NCBI GenBank assembly: GCA_013314755.1
Contig: JABUFA010000015.1
Span: forward strand, 20,898-84,897
Direction of reading: 5' to 3'
From: Chthonomonadia bacterium
GTDB lineage: Bacteria > Armatimonadota > HRBIN16
DNA length: 64,000 nt
Shown here: positions 17,054 to 25,439 of the stretch, piece after piece
Layout: each line of letters starts with the position of its first letter
How positions within the stretch are numbered: position 1 is the stretch's first letter
Notes under the pieces: generated by a model
The model's input: the letters and a program-made list of their open reading frames with translations, nothing else
What the model was told of the DNA's origin: nothing
Database searches by the model: none
Made by a program: the position numbers and the translations under genes

Positions 17054-17384
17054 ATTGGTCTGTTTTGCTTAGGAGAGCACGTTGATACCTGCGACCTGTG
17101 CCTGCCAGGGATGTCCAGAGCCTGAACCCGCTGCCGTACCATCCTCGATGGGGCTGATAGAGCCTGGCGGCTGATAGGCGAATCCGCCAGCCAGAAGGGT
17201 ATTCACGGAGAGGTGCCATTGAGAGGCGTATGCAGATGCGGTATTGGCAAGGAAGAGAGTGGCAGAGGCAAGCGCAGCGGTAAATACGCTAAGGGATGTC
17301 ACCCCCCGCGTTAGTAAGCAAGAATACAACAGAAAGCATCACAGCGAGCGGTTTGGTCACAAAGCGTTTGCGAACACGGTTCAT
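17054..17384 (-). pseudogene. N-terminal signal region of the Rhs gene, with frameshift and in-frame stop
   Basis: AAAGGAGG at 17393-17400 lies 8 bases before an ATG at 17384, the best start site of the locus. It reads MNRVRKRFVTKPLAVMLSVV, a signal-type sequence, into a run of six C at 17302-17307 (G on the coding strand), after which this frame stops at a TAG. Deleting one base of the run joins it to the frame with SLSVFTAALASATLFLANTA, which is hydrophobic, and then the mature start (QWHLSVNTLLAGGFAYQPP). This second frame ends with TAA at 17071-17069 and is in register with the large Rhs frame that resumes five codons later. The Rhs gene therefore needs both a frameshift and read-through to give one product. 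Confidence 0.72.
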
Positions 17385-17589
17385 GATGTAAACCTCCTTT
17401 GTGATGTTATTCCCAGCATTGATGCTGGTATTGTATTCCATTGCGTATATATAGCAAGATTCGTGCCACAGAAACGTTTTAGCGATGGATTGCAGGAAAA
17501 AAATTCTGGGTCATCTGCATAACAGATATCGCCGTCGCGTTATAGTCCCTCGCCTAAGGCGCTCAGGGCAGGTCAGGATCAGTTCATCA

Positions 17590-17729
17590 GGAGGTTCGCC
17601 CTCCAATTGGGCGGAAGCGCTATACCTGGAGGACGAGGCTCCCGCCAAGCTGTGTTTCCCTCTCCTTGTGGGAGAAGGGCAGGGTGAGGGCTTCTTTCGG
17701 CATCCACCTCTCCCCGCGTCGGGGAGAGG
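17590..17729. repeat. Repeat cluster between the Rhs gene and the propeller gene
   Basis: The 17400-17760 stretch has no supported gene apart from the Rhs ribosome site. It has CCTCCAATTGGGCGG and GGAGGACGAGGCTCCCGCC (about 17600-17645, like 4.2 kb), then the perfect palindrome CCTCTCCCCG-CGT-CGGGGAGAGG at 17707-17729. These are dispersed repeat families. Confidence 0.75.
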
Positions 17730-17761
17730 TGGGGAGAGGGGTTTTCCGGCACGCGGGTATC

Positions 17762-18868
17762 TCACCCAGCTTCCACGTCCTCCAGAAGGCGCGGCGGTAT
17801 CTCCGCGGTGTAGACCTGTGTTATCCCCGTGGCATCCGAGTTGTAAATCACGTAGCGGTTGCCCGGCGTGATGTACGGATGGGTGTGGGTGTGCTGAGGA
17901 GTACCGCAGCTGGCACCGGAGGAGCACAGCGGGAAACAACGTCCCGTCGCCACACTGCCCACATACAGCACGCCGTTGCGGAAATCATCCACCACAAAAA
18001 ACCGCCCATCAGGCGAGGCAGAAAGGTGGTTAAAGCCAGCCTTTCGGGTCACCAGACGTGCCTGCGAGTCGCCGGGCGTGCACAGGTAAACGCCGCCGTC
18101 TTCGGTGGTCAGCATCACCTGGCCCGTTGCCCCAGCCCAGCACTCATGTCCCGTCACCGGCGCGGTGAACGGCTTGCCCACAGGCAGCTGCTGGAAGCCA
18201 TTGCCATCGCGACCGACCACGTACAGCGTCGCCCCCTCCTCGCCCACTGCACGCACGATGTTATCGTGTTCGTCCAGCAAGCCGCCGCGGTTCCACTGCA
18301 CGAGGATATACTCGCCCTTGGACGGCTCAAACTGCACATGCGTGTTGAAGATGTCCTCGTTCTCGTGGAAAACCTCCCAAGTGCCCTGCGTCAGGTCAAT
18401 CCGCAACAAGCCGTATCGCCTCTCGCCCAGGCGCAGGCAGATGACGAAATACCGTTCGTCAGGAGAGATGGCGGCTGCAGATGTCCACAGAGGGCACCTG
18501 TCGAAGACGAAAACCGTCTGGAGATCCAGCGTCTTCAGGTGCAGACGCATCAGATGCGACTTGCCGTCAACCTGGCGGATAAAATACAGCGCATCCAGAA
18601 ACGGCGTGGTGGTTAGCCAGCCCTGCGCCTCGCTAATCTTTACCTCCTGTCGCGTTGGCAGGTCGTAAACCCACACATCCAGCTGATTCTCGCCGTACGC
18701 CATGTCGCGCACGAAGGCGATGCGCTCGCCATCGGTGGAAGAGAACACCCATTCCCCATAAATGTTGTGGGTGGTCACGGAGGTGCTGGTCAGCTGCCAG
18801 ATCTGCGCCCCCGATAGTGGGTCTGTTCCCCGATAGATGCCATCCGCCAGCCAGCGCAATCGGCTCAA
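17762..18868 (-). CDS. Oligogalacturonate-lyase-like beta-propeller protein
   Basis: 368 residues if started at TTG 18868, with AAAGGGGG 8 bases upstream. The frame is open further (ATG at 18937, frame to 19090), but those starts lack ribosome sites and run into the divergent promoter. Seven-bladed propeller texture: FSSTDGERIAFVRDM, LDVWVYDLPTRQEVKI, ISPDERYFVICLRL, SPDGRFFVVDDF, ITPGNRYVIYNSD. Conserved His-bearing stretches match the oligogalacturonide lyase (Ogl, Pectate_lyase22) pattern: VTTHNIYGEWVFSS near the N-terminus, GHECWAG in the middle and QHTHTHPYITPG near the end. In Ogl these histidines bind Mn and act on unsaturated oligouronates. No signal peptide, so a cytoplasmic enzyme is likely. 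Substrate uncertain. Confidence 0.72.
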   Translation of the reverse strand: MSRLRWLADGIYRGTDPLSGAQIWQLTSTSVTTHNIYGEWVFSSTDGERIAFVRDMAYGENQLDVWVYDLPTRQEVKISEAQGWLTTTPFLDALYFIRQVDGKSHLMRLHLKTLDLQTVFVFDRCPLWTSAAAISPDERYFVICLRLGERRYGLLRIDLTQGTWEVFHENEDIFNTHVQFEPSKGEYILVQWNRGGLLDEHDNIVRAVGEEGATLYVVGRDGNGFQQLPVGKPFTAPVTGHECWAGATGQVMLTTEDGGVYLCTPGDSQARLVTRKAGFNHLSASPDGRFFVVDDFRNGVLYVGSVATGRCFPLCSSGASCGTPQHTHTHPYITPGNRYVIYNSDATGITQVYTAEIPPRLLEDVEAG

Positions 18869-18956
18869 CAGAATCGCCCCCTTTCGCGGTTCGTGTTCTT
18901 TCCCATTCGCTAACGATTCTGGTAAACTCCTGCCCATTCGTCGGCGCACCAGCGGG

Positions 18957-18962
18957 TATAAT
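18957..18962 (+). promoter_or_regulatory. Putative -10 box of the aldo/keto reductase gene
   Basis: A perfect TATAAT 34 bases before the ATG at 18996. No good -35 hexamer is seen at the usual distance, so the call rests on the -10 alone. Its position inside the long open frame of the divergent propeller gene supports a later start for that gene. Confidence 0.4.
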
Positions 18963-18995
18963 AGCGTTCGGTGAAACTGTGGCAAGGAGGTTGTG

Positions 18996-19841
18996 ATGAG
19001 CAAGATACCCACCCGTCCCTTCGGCAAAACGGGTGTTGCGATGCCCATCCTGGCGCTGGGCGGCGCCAAGGCGCTGGAATACAAACGCAATCAGACAGAA
19101 GCCACGCGCATTATCGACGAGGCACTGCAGGCAGGCGTCCGCTATATTGATACCGCCGCCACCTACGGCGAAAGCGAAGACGTTATCGGCGAAGCCCTGC
19201 GCGGACGCCGACAGGAGGTGTTCTTGGGCACTAAAAGCGACCGCAGGGACTATGATGGCGCATGGCGCGACCTTGAGCGAAGCCTCAAACGCCTGCGCAC
19301 CGACTACCTGGACCAGTGGATTGTGCACCATGTGAGCACGGCAGAGGATGTGCGTCGGTTAACCGCACCTGACGGTGCGCTCAAGGCGTTCTGGCAGGCG
19401 AAGGAGCAGGGCATTGTGAAATACGTGGGCATCTCGGGGCACCATGACCCCGCCATCCTTCAGCAGATGCTGGAGCGGTATCCGTTTGACATGGTGCTGA
19501 TGCCTCTCAATCCCGCCGAGTGGCACCATCCGCGTTCGTTCAGCAAGGGGTTACTGCCCATCGCGGCAAAGATGGGCATCGGCATCGCGGTGATGAAAGT
19601 GCCCGCACTTGGCAAGCTGATGCAACCGGGCAGGTTGACCCCAGTAGAGGTGTTCCGCTACGCCCTCAGCCATCCGATACACACCGCTGTGATTGCCCCC
19701 GACAACCTGAAACAGTGGCGCGACTGGCTGAACGCGGCACAGCAGTTCACCCCGCTCAGCGAGGCGGAAATCTCCGCCATGCACACCCGCGTCGCCCCCT
19801 ACTGGGACGACTCCACGCGCACGTACCATTCGTGGCTGTAG
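18996..19841 (+). CDS. Aldo/keto reductase family oxidoreductase
   Basis: 281 residues from ATG at 18996; AAGGAGG ends five bases upstream (a GTG one codon earlier is possible). NADPH-dependent TIM-barrel family. The catalytic tetrad is visible: Asp and Tyr in YIDTAATYGESE, Lys in VFLGTKSD, His in LDQWIVHHV. The opening RPFGKTGVAMPILALGG is the family signature. The length is at the short end of the family. Substrate unknown. It is divergent from the oligogalacturonate-lyase-like gene, which may point to a sugar-related role, but nothing else supports this. Two genes of a toxin-antitoxin type follow after about 150 bases. Confidence 0.92.
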   Translation: MSKIPTRPFGKTGVAMPILALGGAKALEYKRNQTEATRIIDEALQAGVRYIDTAATYGESEDVIGEALRGRRQEVFLGTKSDRRDYDGAWRDLERSLKRLRTDYLDQWIVHHVSTAEDVRRLTAPDGALKAFWQAKEQGIVKYVGISGHHDPAILQQMLERYPFDMVLMPLNPAEWHHPRSFSKGLLPIAAKMGIGIAVMKVPALGKLMQPGRLTPVEVFRYALSHPIHTAVIAPDNLKQWRDWLNAAQQFTPLSEAEISAMHTRVAPYWDDSTRTYHSWL

Positions 19842-19908
19842 AAGATATGGCTCGGCAGCGCCTCGGCAGCTGCTGAGCCTAATGTCATATATTGAGCATC
19901 GCAGCACA

Positions 19909-19938
19909 TTGACCTGAACAACTTGAAAGAGTTATACT
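19909..19938 (+). promoter_or_regulatory. Sigma-70-type promoter for the MntA/HepT pair
   Basis: TTGACC at 19909-19914 and TATACT at 19933-19938 with an 18-base spacer. Transcription would start near 19945, ruling out the upstream in-frame start at 19923 and supporting the ATG at 19995. Confidence 0.65.
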
Positions 19939-19994
19939 TCTACGTGGACAAATGCATAATATCTAGCAGGGCGTTCAAAATCCGAGGATACCTC

Positions 19995-20297
19995 ATGAAG
20001 GCGCAAATTAACATTCCGAAAGAAGAAATCGCAGCGCTTTGCCAGCGCTACCGTATTCGCAGGCTTGCCTTGTTCGGTTCCGTCCTGCGTGAGGACTTCC
20101 GACCAGATAGCGATGTGGATATGCTGGTCGAGTTCGAGGCCGGAGAACGAGTGGGGCTGCGTCTGTTCGAGATAGAGCAGGAACTGTCTAAGCTGATTGG
20201 ACGCAAGGTCGACCTGAATACCTATGGGTTCCTGAGCAAATACTTCCGCGACCGGGTTTCCGCTGAAGCAGAGGATATTTATGTCGCACAAGGATGA
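19995..20297 (+). CDS. mntA: MNT-family minimal nucleotidyltransferase (MntA-type antitoxin)
   Basis: 100 residues from ATG at 19995 (GAGG about 7 bases upstream). The nucleotidyltransferase signature GS-x10-DxD is intact: LFGSVLREDFRPDSDVDMLVEF near residues 32-53. Minimal nucleotidyltransferases of this size paired with a HEPN gene form the HEPN/MNT modules; in the studied MntA/HepT systems MntA adds AMP to HepT and silences its RNase activity. Here the gene overlaps the HEPN gene by 17 bases, the expected operon form. The intact DxD suggests an active enzyme. Confidence 0.88.
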   Translation: MKAQINIPKEEIAALCQRYRIRRLALFGSVLREDFRPDSDVDMLVEFEAGERVGLRLFEIEQELSKLIGRKVDLNTYGFLSKYFRDRVSAEAEDIYVAQG

Positions 20298-20625
20298 CTT
20301 AATACGCTTGCGCCACATGCTCGACGCTGGCAGTGAGGCACTCGCCCTTGTACAGGGCAAACAGCTCGCCGATATAGAAACCGACCACGTCCTAGAACTC
20401 GCCCCGACGCGCCTGCTGGAGATAGTTGGTGAAGCAGCGAATAGAGTGTCTGTGGAAACTCAGAGTCGCTACCCTGAAATCCCCTGGCGACAAATTGTTG
20501 GTTTGAGGAATCGCCTCATCCACGGCTACGATGCTGTGGATTTGAACATACTCTGGGACATTCTGCAATACGACCTGCCTCACCTTGTTGCCACACTTCG
20601 GGAAATCATTCAAGAAACCACCTGA
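20281..20625 (+). CDS. hepT: HEPN-domain RNase (HepT-type toxin, DUF86)
   Basis: 114 residues; ATG at 20281 with GAGG six bases upstream, starting inside the last codons of mntA. All-helical, with the HEPN RNase motif R-x4-H in LRNRLIHGYD near residues 80-89, and LLEIVGEAANRVS, a stretch typical of DUF86. HEPN proteins of this type cleave RNA as dimers, and the cognate MNT enzyme neutralises them. Located 80 bases upstream of the NurA-HerA operon, which suggests a small defence cluster (inference). Confidence 0.88.
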   Translation: MSHKDDLIRLRHMLDAGSEALALVQGKQLADIETDHVLELAPTRLLEIVGEAANRVSVETQSRYPEIPWRQIVGLRNRLIHGYDAVDLNILWDILQYDLPHLVATLREIIQETT

Positions 20626-20646
20626 ATTTCCCCTCTCGCCCCCCAT

Positions 20647-20675
20647 TCGACACCGCCACGCTTCTCTGCTATAAT
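20647..20675 (+). promoter_or_regulatory. Sigma-70-type promoter for the nurA-herA operon
   Basis: TCGACA at 20647-20652 (five of six against TTGACA), a 17-base spacer, and a perfect TATAAT at 20670-20675, 32 bases before the nurA ATG. It gives nurA-herA its own promoter, separate from mntA-hepT. Confidence 0.65.
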
Positions 20676-20707
20676 AGCCCTGAACCACCTGCAGGCTGAG
20701 TGAAAGT

Positions 20708-22606
20708 ATGTCTATCCTGTCGGACATCTTTAAAGGGTACCATCGCTCGCTGGTATACTCGCGCCAGTTCTACGAACAGCTGTACCAGCAGAGACTGGAA
20801 AGCGGCTGTGAGTTCTACCATCGCTTCTTTGACCGGCTGATTATTCCTTTTGCCCAGCGGTTCCACTCCGAAGGATACCGACGACACCTGCGCGACCTCG
20901 CCGAACGCATCCTGGATACCGACCGAATCGACTTCGTTGCCATTGACGGAACTTGCACCAAAGACGCTTTTCAGGATTTCGTGGTCTTCTTCGGTGGGGC
21001 GTACGGCGCGAAAGGCTCGATACGCCTCAAAAGCGACCCGCCTGTGGTGCAGTACGAACGATGGGACATGAACCGCGATGTGTCGCTGGTCGCCTATGTG
21101 CCGGTGCCGTTCGCCAGCATTGAAGACGTGACGGACGCCGACGTCCAGGAAACCTTCGTGGTCTCCGATAACGACCGCATTAACCTGACCAACATCCACA
21201 CCAGCCTGATGCAGTTAGCGGAGATATACCTCGCCTACTCGGTCGCCAGCGCGACCACGCACGACTACCCGCGCCTCATCCTGATGGACCAGTCGCTCAG
21301 CGGGCTGATGGCGGCGGTGTCGCACGGCTCGAACACTGGCTTGAGCGGATACCCCTACGACCGGCGCCAACTGGACGACTTCGACATTCAGGTCGCCTTC
21401 GCCCATCCCATCAACGACCTCTTGCAGGTTCCGTCCACCAAGCGGTTCGGGCGATACCTTGCCGTGCTCGCCGAGTTCCATCGGCGCGACACGCAGAGCC
21501 TGCACCTGTCACAGATTCAGTCCGCACTGGGCATCAGCGAGGGCGAGCTGATGGAAACCGTGCGCTACCTGCTGGAACCCGCCGTGCCCGATGGGCGCCG
21601 CCGTCGCCAGCCGCCCTGCGTGCTGAATCCCGACGGCACATTGAGCACCGTCCACTCCTGCAGGCAGTCGTGGGAGTACACCGTCAGCCTGTTTGAGAAC
21701 ATCTGCTATCGCCTGTTTCAGCAAAAAGACACTTCCGCGCTGGTGTACCAGGTGCCCGACCCCGACGACCCCGCCGCCATCCGCACCCGCTGGATGTCGC
21801 CAGATGATGTGCATTTCCTCACCACGGTGGGACTGCGTGCGCTTATCGAGAAGTGCTGGGAGCGAAACATCCTGCTGGTGGGCGTGGTGAAAGATTCCGA
21901 ATCGCGCTACCTGACCCGCAACTATCTGGGCGTGACCAAGCATATCGGCGTCTACCCGCAACTGCGGGACCTGCAGGTGGCGCCGCTACCCTGGACCGAC
22001 CGCATCTTTCTGGAGTCCATCCCGCTGTACTGCGACCCCACTCTTGAGGCGCCCTGGAGCACAATTGAGTTCGACGCCGTCTTCAAGACGCTCCGATTGG
22101 GCATGGATGAGCGCACGCAACAGCCCGAAGTCATCGGCACGCCCAGTCGTGTTGGTGAGATTGTGTCGCCGGAGCGGCTGTTCCTGCGTTCGCTGGCACA
22201 GTTCTTCCTGTCGCGCGATAAGCGCACCCCGCTGAGCGGACACGTTATCTTTCTGGACCGGCTGGCGGTTCCCAAGTGGGACAGGAAGGCGTTCGAGCAC
22301 GATTTCGTCGTCTGCAACGAGCGCGTGGGCACGGTGAAGCCCCTGCTCTATCCCGACCGTGATGCCGAAAACCCCGTCCAGCAGCTGGTGATGTACCTGC
22401 TGGATGTGCTGACCCGCAATCACTTTCCCGAGGTCATCGGCTATCCCGACCCCCTGCACAAAGCCGACTGGGGCGCGAAGACGGTGGGCAAACGTGCCCG
22501 CGAGCTGGTGCAGAGCAGTGAAATCCCCTTCCACGCCCAGCCCATCGCCAGAACCCTGCGCCACCTGCGCGAACAAGGAGAACGGCGAAAGGAGACCCGA
22601 CGATGA
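20708..22606 (+). CDS. nurA: NurA-domain nuclease, long form
   Basis: 632 residues from ATG at 20708. NurA is a 5'-3' nuclease that works with the HerA translocase in DNA end resection in archaea and some bacteria. Metal-binding acid motifs of the family are visible: VAIDGT near residue 78 and LILMDQSLSGL near residue 195. The protein is far longer than archaeal NurA (about 300-400 residues). The extra C-terminal half is soluble, with motifs such as LVGVVKDSESRYL and HVIFLDRLAVPKWD. The stop overlaps the herA ATG (ATGA), so the two are translationally coupled. A role in DNA repair or in phage defence are both possible; a HEPN/MNT pair lies directly upstream. Confidence 0.8.
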   Translation: MSILSDIFKGYHRSLVYSRQFYEQLYQQRLESGCEFYHRFFDRLIIPFAQRFHSEGYRRHLRDLAERILDTDRIDFVAIDGTCTKDAFQDFVVFFGGAYGAKGSIRLKSDPPVVQYERWDMNRDVSLVAYVPVPFASIEDVTDADVQETFVVSDNDRINLTNIHTSLMQLAEIYLAYSVASATTHDYPRLILMDQSLSGLMAAVSHGSNTGLSGYPYDRRQLDDFDIQVAFAHPINDLLQVPSTKRFGRYLAVLAEFHRRDTQSLHLSQIQSALGISEGELMETVRYLLEPAVPDGRRRRQPPCVLNPDGTLSTVHSCRQSWEYTVSLFENICYRLFQQKDTSALVYQVPDPDDPAAIRTRWMSPDDVHFLTTVGLRALIEKCWERNILLVGVVKDSESRYLTRNYLGVTKHIGVYPQLRDLQVAPLPWTDRIFLESIPLYCDPTLEAPWSTIEFDAVFKTLRLGMDERTQQPEVIGTPSRVGEIVSPERLFLRSLAQFFLSRDKRTPLSGHVIFLDRLAVPKWDRKAFEHDFVVCNERVGTVKPLLYPDRDAENPVQQLVMYLLDVLTRNHFPEVIGYPDPLHKADWGAKTVGKRARELVQSSEIPFHAQPIARTLRHLREQGERRKETRR

Positions 22607-24480
22607 TCAGTTTCGTGAAAGCACTGGAAGGCACGCTCATTCGGATGGAGGAAGACCCCGAAGCGCGCTATCAGTTCGAAATCTGGTTCGACTACACGCG
22701 CCAGGCGATGAACCTGATCCGCGAGGGCGCCCTGCTGGCTGTGCCCAACTTCGCCTCTCAGCCACACGCCACCCATCGCTCCATTCTGGAGGTGGTCTCC
22801 ATCTTGCCTCTGCACTACGCGCTGGGCGACAACCCGCAGGGCTACCCCGGCTTCGTGGTGGAGGCGGCGCGCAGTGCCGTGCGTGACTGGGAAGAACAGG
22901 AACACGAACCCACCGAAGATGTGACCAAAATCCGCTGTATCGCCATCCCCACCAACCTGGAACTGGTGGAGGAGAACGGAGAGAGCCACCTGCAGGAAGA
23001 GAGCAACCTGCCCATGATTGGCGCGCGCGCCCTCCTGCTGGACACCCCAAGCACCGAACATGTGCTCAACAGCGGACTGCCACAGGGTGTGCCGACCTTC
23101 ACCGTGGGCAACCTGACCCGCGACCCGCAAGTGGGCGTGAAGGTCTCTGCCGAGGACCTCCTGCGCACGCATTTCGCCGTCTTCGGCTTCACCGGCGCAG
23201 GCAAATCCAACCTGGTCAGCACGCTGGTAGACCGAATCCTGCATGCCTTCAGCACCGAAGACCCAACCCAGCCAGTGCCCCAGGAGCGCGTGAAGGTGGT
23301 GCTGTTTGACCTGATGGGCGAATACAGCGTTCTGCTGGCGGACTGGCTCGTGAAAGCGCCTGACGCCTGCCTGCTGGTGCTGACCGAAGAGACTCTGCCC
23401 GAAGACGTCCTGCAGTTCATGGAACAGCCCACCAACCGCGAGAGCTTCAGCAAGGCGCTGACTGCCCTCACGCAGACCACCCTGTATCCCAAAGCGCTGA
23501 GCGGGCGGCGCACCGACTTCTGGTTCGCCTGGCGACGCCTGCTGAACCCCAAAACAGCGCGAATCCACCTCTACCGCGAAAAGCCGCCCACGCTCGGCAG
23601 GTTCGTGGAGAGGCACTGGAACCCCAAAGGCACACTCGGCAAAAACGACGCCCGCATCCGACAGGCGGTGCGCAACTGGATAGCCACCGAAGACGCCACC
23701 CCCTTCAACGAAGAGAACGCTGGGCGACTGCTGGAGTGGATTGATAAGATGTTCGTCAGCGGTTTGCTCAGCACGAACGACGCCCGCGAGGCGTTCCAGA
23801 ACCTGCGCGACGCTGTGGACGACGCCTTCCGCCGCTACATCAGCCCGCGCCACGTGTACGACGCCTACCAGATGACGCTCGGCGAGCTGATGAGCCGGCT
23901 CAACGACCCCCACAGCTGCGGGCTGTACGTCGTGCAGTCGCACGACCCCGACCACCTGCGCGACTTCGCCGCTACGCTGGGCGAGCTGATGTTCGAAAAC
24001 CGGCGTAAAACGGGCAAAATCAGCCCGATGGTGGTGTTCGTGTTCGACGAGGCGGATGAGTTCATCCCCCAGCGGCGCGAAGCCGCCGACGACAGCTACA
24101 ACCGCTCCCGAAGCATGGTGATGACGCTCGCCCGACGGGGGCGCAAGTTCGGGCTGGGCGTGGGAATCGCCACCCAGCGCGTGCGCTACCTGGATACCAG
24201 CATCATGGCTCAGCCGCACACCTACTTCGTTAGCAAAATGCCCCGCCAGTCCGACCGTCAGGCTATCGCCGAGGCGTTTGGCATCTCGGAAGAGATGTTT
24301 GGGCAGACCTTCAAGTTCAAAAAGGGCGACTGGCTGTTGATGAGCCACGATGCCGTCGGGCTGGAAGCGGTGCCGATACCCATCCACTGCGAGGATGCCA
24401 ACCGCCGGGTGGAGGCGTTTCTGGAACAGCTGAAAGCCGAGTGGCAGAAGACGCGCGAGATGGCGCGCGCTCAGCCGTAG
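22603..24480 (+). CDS. herA: HerA-type hexameric DNA translocase/ATPase
   Basis: 625 residues; its ATG overlaps the nurA stop. Walker A GFTGAGKSNL near residue 197, Walker B VVFVFDEADEF near residue 477, and an arginine-finger/sensor region with MVMTLARRGRKFGLGVGIATQR, all as in the HerA/FtsK-type ATPases (DUF87). The N-terminal 190 residues include a HAS-barrel-like beta part (PTFTVGNLTRD just before the ATPase). HerA forms a hexamer that pumps DNA and activates NurA. Gene pairing and overlap make a HerA-NurA complex very likely. Confidence 0.88.
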   Translation: MISFVKALEGTLIRMEEDPEARYQFEIWFDYTRQAMNLIREGALLAVPNFASQPHATHRSILEVVSILPLHYALGDNPQGYPGFVVEAARSAVRDWEEQEHEPTEDVTKIRCIAIPTNLELVEENGESHLQEESNLPMIGARALLLDTPSTEHVLNSGLPQGVPTFTVGNLTRDPQVGVKVSAEDLLRTHFAVFGFTGAGKSNLVSTLVDRILHAFSTEDPTQPVPQERVKVVLFDLMGEYSVLLADWLVKAPDACLLVLTEETLPEDVLQFMEQPTNRESFSKALTALTQTTLYPKALSGRRTDFWFAWRRLLNPKTARIHLYREKPPTLGRFVERHWNPKGTLGKNDARIRQAVRNWIATEDATPFNEENAGRLLEWIDKMFVSGLLSTNDAREAFQNLRDAVDDAFRRYISPRHVYDAYQMTLGELMSRLNDPHSCGLYVVQSHDPDHLRDFAATLGELMFENRRKTGKISPMVVFVFDEADEFIPQRREAADDSYNRSRSMVMTLARRGRKFGLGVGIATQRVRYLDTSIMAQPHTYFVSKMPRQSDRQAIAEAFGISEEMFGQTFKFKKGDWLLMSHDAVGLEAVPIPIHCEDANRRVEAFLEQLKAEWQKTREMARAQP

Positions 24481-24482
24481 GC

Positions 24483-25250
24483 TTAACGCAGCTGGTCAAA
24501 ACGCTCTAACGCCTCGCGAAAGCCCTGCATCAGCACGCTCATCTCGTTCACGATGTTGAAAAAGCGCGCGCCCATCGCCATCTGTTCGGCATACGAGGGC
24601 ACGTCGCCCGCCACCGCCCAGTACTTGCCGTGCCTCGCGCACGCCTCCGCCACCCGCGCGATTGCCTCCTGCATCACCGGGTGCGTGAAGTCCATCCGAA
24701 CGCCGTAACTCTGCGACAGGTCCGCCGGACCCACCAGCAACAGGTCCAGTCCCTCCACGCCCGCGATGGCGTCTATCTCTTCCACCGCCTCTCTGCGCTC
24801 GATCATCACGCCCAGAAAAATCTCGCGGTTCGCCCAGTCGAAATACTCCCCAATGGGCACGGTTCCGTAGCGCATGTCCACACTGCCCCCGATGCCGCGC
24901 CAGCCGAGCGGCGCAAAACGCGCCATGCGCACGAACTCCCGGGCATCGTCTGCGCCGGTGCAATGGGGAAGCAGTAGACCCGTCGCGCCCGCCTCCAGGG
25001 GGCGGATGACGTTGTTGTAGCTGCCGCGCGGGATGCGCACCATCGCCTCCATGCCCGTTGCCCGCGCCGCCAGAATCATCTGAGACATCTGCTCCCACGT
25101 GGTGTCGGCGTGCTCCATCTCAATCCACACGCAATCGTAGCCTGCGATGCCCAGCATCTCCACTATCTTCCAGTGTGGAACCGTCCACACCGCGCCCACG
25201 CGCACCGGCTTCCCCTCGCGCAGTTTCTGCAGTACCCTGTTGACGTGCAT
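24483..25250 (-). CDS. HpcH/HpaI-family class II aldolase
   Basis: 255 residues, the family's normal length; ATG at 25250 preceded by GGGAGG. Family marks: the opening VRVGAVWTVPHWKIVEMLGIAGYDCVWIEMEHA, the catalytic Arg in MVRIPRG, GATGLLLPHCTGADDARE, the metal-binding Glu in VMIERREAVEEID and Asp in LLLVGPADLSQSYG. These enzymes cleave 2-keto-3-deoxy sugar acids or 4-hydroxy-2-oxo acids to pyruvate plus an aldehyde with a divalent metal. RhmA-like or HpaI-like specificity cannot be told apart. It converges on herA with a 2-base gap. A repeat region lies upstream. Confidence 0.9.
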   Translation of the reverse strand: MHVNRVLQKLREGKPVRVGAVWTVPHWKIVEMLGIAGYDCVWIEMEHADTTWEQMSQMILAARATGMEAMVRIPRGSYNNVIRPLEAGATGLLLPHCTGADDAREFVRMARFAPLGWRGIGGSVDMRYGTVPIGEYFDWANREIFLGVMIERREAVEEIDAIAGVEGLDLLLVGPADLSQSYGVRMDFTHPVMQEAIARVAEACARHGKYWAVAGDVPSYAEQMAMGARFFNIVNEMSVLMQGFREALERFDQLR

Positions 25251-25439
25251 GGTTGACCTCCCTCTTTTTCTCCTACCACGCCCAACCCGTTTCCTGTCGT
25301 GCCGCCCGCCTCCCCTGTCGTGCTGAGCGAGGCGTAGACCTTCCCAGCCCTGCTGGTGGTATTATGCTCCCCTTTTAGGTTATCAAGTTTCAGTCGCATG
25401 TGTCTACATCTATAACTAATAGAACGAAGTAAAGCATCT

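Noticed and set aside
18869..19090. N-terminal extension of the oligogalacturonate-lyase-like gene
   Set aside because: Runs over the divergent aldo/keto reductase start and TATAAT box, and no ribosome site supports the upstream ATGs.
19923..19994. Upstream in-frame start for the MntA-type gene
   Set aside because: It overlaps the predicted promoter and would precede the transcription start; the ATG at 19995 has GAGG spacing.
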